Translations under genes and position numbers: made by a program
Notes under the pieces: model-generated
The model's database searches: none
What the model saw: the letters and a program-made list of their open reading frames with translations, nothing else
Told to the model about the DNA's origin: nothing
In this document: positions 47,099-56,700 of the stretch, piece after piece
Layout: each line of letters begins with the position of its first letter
Numbering within the stretch: the first letter of the stretch is position 1
NCBI GenBank assembly: GCA_963791295.1
Contig: CAWBRY010000001.1
Span: 992,001-1,056,000 of the forward strand
DNA from: CAWBRY01 sp963791295
Lineage (GTDB): Bacteria; Bacteroidota; Bacteroidia; Chitinophagales; Chitinophagaceae
DNA: 64,000 nt
Direction of reading: 5' to 3'

Positions 47099-48160
47099 TT
47101 AGAAATGATAAGTAGCTCCGAGAATAAAGGTTCCCGTACTTTTTGCAGTTGGGAAAAACGTATCGGAGTTCTTAAAGAAAAAAGGATCCTGTGCGCTGTC
47201 CAGTCTGAATTCAGGAATAATAGTAAGGTTGTCGATCCTGATATTCCCGGACAATGTAACATCGAAAATGCTTGTTCCGAATTGCCCGACTGAAACTGCT
47301 TTCTTGTCGTCAAAATATTCTCCGCGGAGCGTTAGGCCGAAAGCAGTGCACGGATCATAATTGAGGTAAAGGGCCGATCCCCACCATGAGTCACCGTCGC
47401 CGCCAGAAGGCTTAACCGTCTGTATCGTTCCGTTATAACCTACACTGAATTGATCGCTGACAGTTCCTGTGACTACCAGGTCAAATTGATTGATCGAATT
47501 ATCACCGAAATCTTTCCCACCCATATAGTTGAGGAAGCCCTTCAATTTCCCGCTCTTAGAAGCTCCACTGAATTGTCCTATAAAAAACTTTTTAGCAAAG
47601 CTGGCACTGACGAAGTCGGGAGGATTTGTAACTCCGACCATCAGTCCGAATTGATCAAAAGTAAAATCGGCTTTAATGCCGGTATGGAAGAATGGACCAT
47701 AGGAAAACATGTAATCCATGCTGTAGTTGCGATTGAGATATGCGTCCAACACTTCATATCCTATATGCGTTCCCCATTTACCCATCGTGAACTTGACATG
47801 GTCGCTGGGTGCATAAGTCACATACGCCTGCTTGATGGCTGCGGCGGTGCTACCAAAGTCGTTATATGAGTAATCATCGGCTCTTCTTCCAAATCCCAGG
47901 TCCGCAGTTGCCGTTACTTTGCCAATGGAATAATCTGCTCTAAGAGACGCCATCCCCAATTCGAACGAATTCTGAGAACTGGTAAAACTGGTGGCGTTAT
48001 TTGTTATGAAGGAGTCCTTCGCATTTTGAAAATTATACCGGTAATAGGCGTCGATGGATCCGGTAATGCTGAGATTGCCGTTTTTTGTTGAATCCTGGGC
48101 GGAGCCAGAAAAAAAACTTGTTAGAATTATGATGCTACATGAAATAATTTTTCTTACCAT
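47099..48160 (-). CDS. Outer-membrane beta-barrel porin (BBP2-like)
   Basis: A 353-residue protein with a signal peptide (MVRKIISCSIIILTSFFSGSAQ). It then has alternating-hydrophobicity strands such as GSIDAYYRYNF, ELGMASLRADYSIG and TADLGFGRRADDYSYND, and a C-terminal strand ending in GATYHF, as expected for BamA-inserted barrels. This is the putative beta-barrel porin-2 type found in Bacteroidota. It sits between two ammonium transporter genes on the same strand, with 87- and 88-base gaps. A role in passage of ammonium or small amines through the outer membrane is inferred only from position. Confidence 0.8.
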   Translation of the reverse strand: MVRKIISCSIIILTSFFSGSAQDSTKNGNLSITGSIDAYYRYNFQNAKDSFITNNATSFTSSQNSFELGMASLRADYSIGKVTATADLGFGRRADDYSYNDFGSTAAAIKQAYVTYAPSDHVKFTMGKWGTHIGYEVLDAYLNRNYSMDYMFSYGPFFHTGIKADFTFDQFGLMVGVTNPPDFVSASFAKKFFIGQFSGASKSGKLKGFLNYMGGKDFGDNSINQFDLVVTGTVSDQFSVGYNGTIQTVKPSGGDGDSWWGSALYLNYDPCTAFGLTLRGEYFDDKKAVSVGQFGTSIFDVTLSGNIRIDNLTIIPEFRLDSAQDPFFFKNSDTFFPTAKSTGTFILGATYHF

Positions 48161-48186
48161 TGTTTAAGTTTTTTGTTATTAAATAG

Positions 48187-48235
48187 AGGTACAGCAGGTA
48201 AGTTGTTAGCGCAACCTATCTTCCATGCTGTACCT
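48187..48235. repeat. Intercistronic inverted repeat between amt copy 2 and the porin gene
   Basis: Perfect 10-base arms AGGTACAGCA and TGCTGTACCT are separated by 29 bases that can form a smaller stem. On the - strand, in which these genes are read, no T-tract follows, so it is not a standard terminator there. It could set relative transcript levels by protecting or processing the message. Confidence 0.55.
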
Positions 48236-48247
48236 TTTTTCTTAAGC

Positions 48248-49642
48248 TTATTCTACCACGGGAACTTCTTTCATTGCACCGTTGTTATGTACTAACAAGG
48301 TACCCTGCAGATATTTCTCATTATGTTGTGTTGAATCCAATCCTTCTTCTTCATCTTTCATGCTGACCCTAATAGGCATGATGAAATTGATGAACTTGAA
48401 TATGGCATAAGAGACCAGGAAGCTATAACCAACTACAATACCCAATGCCTTTACTTGAGTAAGGAAGAAGGTGTAATTGCCGTAGAAAAGTCCGTTGTTT
48501 CCTGCAGCATTCACCGTTGTGGTGGCAAATATGCCGGTCATCAGCATACCGACCATACCGCCAATTCCGTGGCAGGGAAATACATCCAATGTATCATCCA
48601 CAACCGATTTCTGCTTGTAATAGACCGCAACGTTGGAAATGATTGCCGCGACCACGCCGATGAAAATACTTTGGGGGATCGCTACAAATCCAGCGGCCGG
48701 AGTGATGGCTACAAGCCCTACGACGGCACCTATACAAAAGCCTAGGACAGATGGTTTTTTGCCTTTCAGGACATCAAAAAACATCCAGGACAAACCTGCC
48801 GCAGCTGCAGCGGTATTGGTAGTTGCAAAGGCGGAAACAGCAAGGCTGCCAGAGGTGAGCGCGGAGCCTGCATTAAATCCAAACCATCCAAACCAAAGCA
48901 GCCCTGTTCCAATCAATACATAAGGAATATTCGCAGGAGGAATTTCTTTTTTCTCCATATGCGATTTTCTGCGACGGAGCACCATGGCTCCAGCCAGCGC
49001 GGCACATCCCGCTGAAATATGTACTACCGTACCTCCGGCAAAGTCCAAAACACCCATTTTGAACAGGAATCCTTCCGGATGCCAGGTCCAGTGTGCAATT
49101 GGAGCATATACCAGCAGGCTAAAGAGGACTATAAATAATATGTAAGAAGTGAACCGAATGCGCTCGGCGACGGCGCCCACCACCAGTCCGGGGGTAATAA
49201 TCGCGAACATGAGCTGGAATAGGGCAAATAAAGCCAGGGGTATCGTCAAAGCCGTACCGCCGTGAAGAACGGGAGGCCCCGAAACAACTCCTTTAAAAAA
49301 CAAAAATGTAGACGGGTTGCCGATAAATCCGCCGATAGAGTCTCCGAAGCAAAGGCTAAATCCGATCACCACCCATAAAATACTAACTACGCCGGCCGCG
49401 ATGAGGCTCTTTATCATCGTGGAAATGACATTTTTCCTATGCACCATCCCGCCATAGAAGAAGGCGAGGCCGGGTGTCATGAGGAAAACCAGGGCCGTAG
49501 CCACTATCACCCAGGTGATATCCGAACTGCTATATGTTCCCTTGTCGTCGAAGGCAGGCAATGAGGGAATAAATATTGCCGCAATGGCGACGGCCGCCAA
49601 CACCAAGAATGGCGCAACTTGATAGATCGTCAATTTTCGCAT
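48248..49642 (-). CDS. amt: Ammonium transporter (Amt family), copy 2
   Basis: A 464-residue Amt protein with the same motifs as copy 1: MTPGLAFFYGGMVHRKNV, YAPIAHWTWHPEGFLFKMG, FGWFGFNAGSALTSG and DVFPCHGIGGMVGM, including both pore histidines. It has a longer C-terminal tail (after STQHNEKY) than copy 1. It is the first gene of the set, so the promoter should lie upstream of 49642. High similarity between the copies shows that they are paralogues formed by duplication around the porin gene. Confidence 0.95.
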   Translation of the reverse strand: MRKLTIYQVAPFLVLAAVAIAAIFIPSLPAFDDKGTYSSSDITWVIVATALVFLMTPGLAFFYGGMVHRKNVISTMIKSLIAAGVVSILWVVIGFSLCFGDSIGGFIGNPSTFLFFKGVVSGPPVLHGGTALTIPLALFALFQLMFAIITPGLVVGAVAERIRFTSYILFIVLFSLLVYAPIAHWTWHPEGFLFKMGVLDFAGGTVVHISAGCAALAGAMVLRRRKSHMEKKEIPPANIPYVLIGTGLLWFGWFGFNAGSALTSGSLAVSAFATTNTAAAAAGLSWMFFDVLKGKKPSVLGFCIGAVVGLVAITPAAGFVAIPQSIFIGVVAAIISNVAVYYKQKSVVDDTLDVFPCHGIGGMVGMLMTGIFATTTVNAAGNNGLFYGNYTFFLTQVKALGIVVGYSFLVSYAIFKFINFIMPIRVSMKDEEEGLDSTQHNEKYLQGTLLVHNNGAMKEVPVVE

Positions 49643-49694
49643 ACTCTTTTCGTTTTAGATACATTAAAGAAAATAATAATTAGAATTATTTAAT

Positions 49695-49702
49695 CAAAAA
49701 TA
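49695..49702 (-). promoter_or_regulatory. Candidate -7 element for the amt operon
   Basis: On the - strand the sequence TATTTTTG fits TAnnTTTG and lies 52 bases upstream of the amt start codon. A matching -33 element is not evident, and AT-rich sequence gives chance matches. Confidence 0.35.
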
Positions 49703-50604
49703 TGGGTTTTTAAGCTCGGTTTTCGATTATTAGTTCACATTAAATTTTTCAATATGTGAATAAACGACAAACTAAACCTAAGTTTGGAAAATTTGAAAAT
49801 AGGAGACGCAAAATTTTCAAAATCTCGAACGAGAATTGATAGTCGGGCTGAAGTGGAAAAAGGAGATAATTTTCTTTTATTCCGGTTTGGAACGGAAGGG
49901 ATAGATTTCTCCGTTTTTCTTTGTATATTATACAATATATACAGTCCGAAATTTTCCTTTTTAATGCTGGATCTGAGAATTAATGTCCAGACATTAAACC
50001 AGGAAAAAAACGTAACCCAATTTTCTTCGAAATTCCTCCCGTAGCATGCCATTTTACGAGGAATAGTGCATAGTCGCCTTTCCGCCAAATCGAATTTTTT
50101 GCCCCCTGGTTTCCAAATGCATTTTTGGACTACCGTGCAGGGCTCTGTTTGCGAGTATCCGTCCCGGTTTTACTTCGGCCCTCTAAACCTTCTACCCCCG
50201 CTTCCCTCCTTGGAAATTGAATCGTTCAATCTACCCCTTGACTTCGATCATGAAGTGAAATGTGGATAACCTTTGAAAGAGCCGCATCATATCCACACCC
50301 TCCCTTATTAGCAGCATTTATATTACTCATTCATCTGTTTGCAGGGATTCATTATCCCGCACCCGATAGAAGAAATGATGATCGTTGCACCCGATAAGAA
50401 GCTGAGATTGAGAACGCTTTCGAATTGCTACCCAAATTATCACAGAAATGAGGTATATAAGGGTTACTATTCAGAGGTTATTTATCCATTAATAAGTGCT
50501 TTCATTTATAAACAAATTATCAAGAGAAAAGTGTGCAAAATAGAGCGTAAAAAAACTCTCCAGAGTCGAGTGTTTATGCGCTTCTGTATCCATTTTTCCA
50601 CGGG

Positions 50605-50612
50605 TATCTTTG
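50605..50612 (+). promoter_or_regulatory. Candidate -7 element upstream of the giant T9SS protein
   Basis: TATCTTTG fits TAnnTTTG and would give a leader of about 130 bases before the ATG at 50753. It lies in a frame that is open but not convincingly coding, which supports starting the protein at 50753. No good -33 element is seen. Confidence 0.33.
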
Positions 50613-50752
50613 GTACGATAATTGTTGATTCACTGAGCGTTTTTCTCGCGTTTCTGGTATCGTCCTATGTAAATTTAAAAACATTACTAAAATGTAATCA
50701 TAGGCAATCCCAAAAACGAAGAAACATATATCCAAAACCCATATCCTATCCT

Positions 50753-53700
50753 ATGAAAGTTTCAATTCTTGCACTGCTTTGTTTTATTTCCTTCAAGCTA
50801 TCGGCGACCACCTATTATATCTCTCCCTCCGGTGATGATTCGAGGTCTGCGGCTCAAGCTCAAAACATTTCAACTCCATGGCGTTCCCTTTCCAAAGGGT
50901 GGTCTGCATTAGTTGCGGGGGACACTCTCTACGTCAGAGGAGGCACATATATTACCAGTGGTAATATATCATTGAATGGCAAAAGCGGCACAGCTAGCAA
51001 ACACATCAATATCTTTAATTATCCCGGTGAAGCGCCCATTTTTAATTGGAACGGTGTTGTTCCTTCTTCCGCGTTCAATTGTATTTCTCTTTCTAATGTT
51101 AGTTACATCCACCTCAAAGGAATAAGGGTGACGAACAACCCTCAAACTTCCTCCGGTGCGTTTTATAATTATGGGATCTACATGAACAGCAATGGTAATA
51201 ATTGCATTTTCGAAAATATTGAAGCGGACCATATCGGAGGTACCGGATTTGGCATAGGAGGTAACTGCAACGGTAATTTACTTCTCAATTGCGATTCACA
51301 TCATAACGATGATCCCAAGTCGACACAAGGAGCACATGAAAATTCAAATGGATTTGAACTTGCCTGTAACGTATCAGGTGTTAGCACCATCGTAAGAAAT
51401 TGTCGTGCCTGGTGGAATGGAGATGATGGCTTTGATACCTTCAATGGACAAAATAATGTGACCTATGAGGGTTGCTGGTCTTTTTGGAATGGTTATGTCC
51501 CTGGCACTTTTACAGCAGCCGGAGATGGAAATGGATGGAAAATAGGACAGTATCCGTCGCTAAGTACGCAGGTATTAAGAACAATCACTAATTGCCTTGC
51601 AGTTGGGAATAGAAGTTTTGGGTTTGACCAAAATTTTGCGGATGCCCTTCATGCATTTCCCTGTGTGCTCAACAACAATACTGCATATGGTAATGCTAAT
51701 GCAGGATTTTTCTTCAGTCTCAACCTGCTGAATACTCTCAAGAATAATGTATCCTACGGCAATGCTGGTGGTTCGCAAGCAGGGGCTATTGGAGCTGGCG
51801 CAGTGCAGGCAAATAACTCATGGAACGGTGGAGTGACAGTTAATGATGCCGACTTTCAATCAGTTAATTCTGCAGGAATCGACGGCCCCAGGCAAGCTGA
51901 CGGAAGTTTACCAAACATAAGCTTCATGAAATTAGCATCCGGCTCGGATTTGATAGACAAGGGCGTAAATGTGTCCTTACCATTCCTCGGTAATGCACCT
52001 GACCTGGGAGCATTTGAAACAGGAGGTGCTGCACCTTCCAACCAGCCTCCAGCAGCTCACGCAGGCACTGACATGACAATGGCGCTGCCTACAAATACTG
52101 CTAATTTAGACGGAAGCGGTACGGATCCCGATGGAACAATTGCCAGTTATAGCTGGACCGAAATTTCAGGTCCTGCATGCAATATCGCATCCCCGACCAA
52201 CGCGAAAACTTCCATCAACAACCTGGCTCAGGGCAGTTATCAATTTCAATTGAAAGTGACTGATAACAAAGGAGCAACAGCTACCGATGTTGTCGCCGTT
52301 ACCGTAAACGCGGCTCCGATTCCTAATGTCGCACCTATTGCGGAGGCAGGCAATCCGGCCACAATCACGCTTCCTACTAATTCACTCACCCTAACCGGTA
52401 GCGCAACGGACGCAGACGGAACAGTTGTATCTTTTGCATGGACCAAGATCTCCGGTCCAACTCAGGGTACTATTAAATCGCCAAGCAACACCCAAACCCT
52501 TGTGAATAACCTGGTGCAGGGTACTTATAAATTTCAACTTCAGGTAACCGATAATCAGGGCGCCTTGGGAAAAGATACGGTGGCGGTGGTCGTAAACGCG
52601 GCCCCGCCACCGAATCAACCTCCTATAGCAGATGCGGGCAACGACGCCGTCCTCACCTTACCGACGAATTCGTTGTCAGTTACCGGAAGCGCAACAGATG
52701 CTGACGGAACCATAGCAAGCTATAGCTGGTCTAAAATTGCCGGTCCTTCCCAATTCAATATAGGATCGCCGGCCAGTGCTACTACCACGATCACTAATTT
52801 GGTGCAGGGAGTTTATCAATTCCAACTGCAGGCTACTGATGATGATGGAGCAACTGATGTTTCAGCTATTACTGTAACTGTCAATGCAGCTCCGCCACCA
52901 CCTGCCAATATTCCCCCAGTAGCTAATGCAGGCAGCAATCTTTCAATCACCCTTCCAACGAGCACATTGTCTCTGACAGGAAGCGGTACAGATGCTGACG
53001 GAACCATAGCCAGCTACAAATGGACAAAGATCGCAGGCCCTACTCAATTTAATATTTTATCTCCTGCCAATGCGCAGACCACGATCAATAGTCTTGTGAC
53101 CGGGATATATCAATTTCAACTGGAAGTAACGGATGATGATGGAGCAACAGCAACAGATGTTGTTATAGCAACTGTTATCGCCGCTCCTATTAATCTGCCT
53201 CCAGTTGCTAATGCCGGCAGCAACGTATCGATTACTCTGCCAACTAGTTCAGTCAACCTCAACGGCAGTGGTAGCGACATCGATGGAACAATCGCCAGCT
53301 ATTCATGGACGAAAGTCTCTGGTCCATCACAATACAACATTCAATCTCCGGCATCCGCCCAAACGACCATTAATAACCTGGCGCAGGGAACCTACCAGTT
53401 CCAGTTGCAAGTAACCGACAACGCAGGCGGTGTGGCAAATGATATCGTTGTTGTCACAGTCAATGCAGCTCCACCCAATCAACTTCCGATCGCAGACGCA
53501 GGAGCGAATATCACCATAACGCTTCCTGCGAATTCCACTTCATTGGTGGGGACAGGAACCGACGGAGACGGTACAATCGCCAACTATGAGTGGAAAAAAA
53601 CATCCGGACCAACTAAATTCAACTTATTAACTCCAACCAATTCTCAAACTACCGTTGATAGCCTTGTTCAGGGGGTTTACCAATTCGAATTGAAAGTAGT

Positions 53701-56700
53701 AGACAATGTTGGTGGATCCGCAACGGATAACGTCCTTGTTACGGTAAATGCGGCCGCTCCTCCTCCCAACCAGGTGCCACTGGCTAATGCAGGAAATGAT
53801 TTGAACATTACGCTGCCCACTAATTCCGTCTCGATCACCGGCAGCGGTAGCGATGGAGATGGAACTGTTTCAACATATGCATGGACAAAGATTGCCGGTC
53901 CGTCTCAATATAATATTCAAACTCCTGCCGGAGCTCAAACAACTATAAACAATCTTGTACAGGGAGTTTACCAATTCCAGTTGCAGGTTACAGACAATGG
54001 AGGAGCCACTGCCAATGATATCGTAATCGTAACAGTCAACGCTGCCCTGCCTAATCAGGCTCCAAATGCGAACGCAGGCAGCGATGTTCAAATTACGCTT
54101 CCTATTAATTCCGTGAACTTAACCGGAGTCGGAACCGACGCCGATGGAACGATCGCCACTTATTCATGGACAAAAATTTCAGGTCCTACGCAATTCGCTA
54201 TTGGATCACCCAACGCTGCACAAACAGCTATGAGCAATTTAGTGCAGGGCATTTATTACTTCCAGTTAAAAGTTACTGATGATGATGGCAGCACGGATGT
54301 CGACGTGGTTCGGGTAACTGTTAAAGCAGCTCCTGTCAATCAACGGCCGATAGCTCACGCAGGAAACAACAAGAATATTACTCTGCCATCAAATATCGTG
54401 TCCTTAAGCGGTTCGGGTACCGATGCTGATGGAACGATCACCACTTATAAATGGACCAAGATCTCAGGACCATCACAATACAATATAGCAGCTCCGACTA
54501 CCAGCGCCACTACCATCGATAACATGGCTCAGGGATCTTACCAGTTCGAACTTGAAGTTACCGACGACGATGGTGCGACCGGAACAGATGTAGTCACCGT
54601 GACTGTCAATGCTGCTCCAATTAATCTGGCGCCCGTGGCAGTTGCAGGTAGCAACAAGACGATCACGCTACCAGTTAATTCGGTTACCTTGAATGGTTCA
54701 GGCACCGATGTTGATGGAACAATTGCCACGTATGCGTGGACTAAAATTGCCGGGCCAACTCAATTCACTATAGTATCTCCAGCCAACGCGCAAACTACAA
54801 TCAATAACCTCGCGGAAGGCGTCTATCAATTCCAATTGCAAGTGACGGATAATGCAGGTGCAACCGCGACTGATGTAGTGTTTGTAACTGTTAATGCCGC
54901 TGCTCCGCCTCCTAACCAGGCGCCGACGGCGATCGCAGGCAGTAATACTTCCATTACCCTTCCTACCAACTCACTAATCTTGAATGGTAGCGGTACCGAC
55001 CCAGACGGAACAATAACAACATATAGCTGGACCAAAATTTCAGGCCCGACTCAATTTAACATCGTTACAGCGGGAAGCGCACAGACGACGGTTAATAATC
55101 TCATAGAAGGCGTTTATCAATTCCAGTTGCAGGTAACTGACAATGGCGGAGCTACAGCTACGGATATTGTTATCGTTACAGTGAATCCAGCACCCATCAA
55201 CCAAGCACCAGGGGCAAATGCGGGTACGGATATTTCTATCACGCTTCCTATCAGTTCTGTGACATTGAATGGCTCTGGCACAGACGCAGACGGAACAATA
55301 GCCAGTTATGCATGGACAAGGATTTCCGGTCCCGCATCGGCCAACATTGTTACTCCACTTACTGCTCAAACAACGGTGAATAACCTGACTGAAGGTGTGT
55401 ATCAATTCCAATTGCAGGTAACAGATAATGGAGGAGCTACGGGTCTCGATATCGTTAACGTGACTGTCATTGCCGCACCGGTTAACCAATTGCCGATAGC
55501 TAGTGCTGGAAACGATCTGGCGATAACATTACCGACGAGTTCGGTGGCTCTGACGGGAAGCGGTAGTGATGCAGACGGAACGATCACCGGTTATCAATGG
55601 ACTAAACTTTCCGGTCCTACCCAGTTTAATATCGTTTCATCGTCCGCAGCTCAGACAACGATCAATAATTTGACTCAGGGCGTATATCAATTTGAATTAG
55701 AAGTTACAGACAACTCAGGTGCTAAAGCTACTGATGTGATCACGATCACTGTCAATGCAGCACCTTCTAATCAAAACCCTGTCGCCAATGCCGGCAGTAA
55801 TATCAGCATTACCTTACCTGTTAGCTCAGTTTCATTGAACGGAAATGGTTCGGATGCTGATGGTACCATTGCCAGTTATGCATGGACAAAAATTGCAGGC
55901 CCGACGCAGTATACCATTGCGGCACCTGCCAGTGCTCAGACCGGTGTCAATAACCTGGTTCAGGGAGTATATTATTTCATGCTAACGGTAACGGATAACG
56001 CTGGCGGCACAGCAGTGGACTTCATAAAGGTTACTGTCATCGGCGCAGCTCCTAATCAGGCGCCTGTTGCTAATGCCGGCAATAACAAGGTAATAACACT
56101 GCCTACCAATTCTGTTTCAGTGACCGGCAGCGGAACTGATGCAGATGGAACTATTGCAAGTTATAGCTGGACGAAGATTTCAGGTCCCGCACAATTCAAT
56201 ATTCAATCTCCTGCAAATGCCCAGACCACGATCAACAACCTGGTTGAAGGCGTATATCAATTCCAATTGAAAGTAACAGATAATGCAGGTGGAACTTCTA
56301 CAGACGAGATGCAAGTAACTGTAAATGCAGCACCGGCTCCTCCGCCAAATGTTGCGCCTATCGCCAATGCAGGTAATAATATTTCGATCACTTTACCAGT
56401 GAATTCAGTTTCTTTGAGTGGCAGCGGTACAGATGCAGACGGCACGGTTACAGGATATAGCTGGACAAAGATTGCCGGCCCTGGTCAATACAATATCCTG
56501 GCTTCTTCAAGTGCGCAGACAACCGTAAGCAACCTGGTTGAAGGTGTTTATCAATTCCAACTACAAGTAACAGATAATTCAGGTGGAACAGGTACAGACA
56601 TTGTTTTCGTAACTGTTAACCCAGCGATAAATCAGTTGCCGCTTGCCAATGCTGGAAACAACGTGACTATCACACTCCCAACCAATTCGCTGACCTTAAG

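Larger units (their letters stand above)
49643..50752. other. Intergenic region without a convincing gene
   Basis: About 1.1 kb between the divergent amt operon and the giant secreted protein gene. Short open frames exist on both strands but none has recognisable homology, a sensible start context or a signal peptide. The left 300 bases are AT-rich; 50090-50230 is pyrimidine-rich on the + strand. No tRNA, rRNA, known riboswitch or insertion sequence was recognised. Candidate promoters are listed separately. Confidence 0.6.

Noticed and set aside
50339..50752. Open frame extending the giant protein upstream by 138 codons
   Set aside because: The extension has no homology and would bury a clear signal peptide that begins at 50753.
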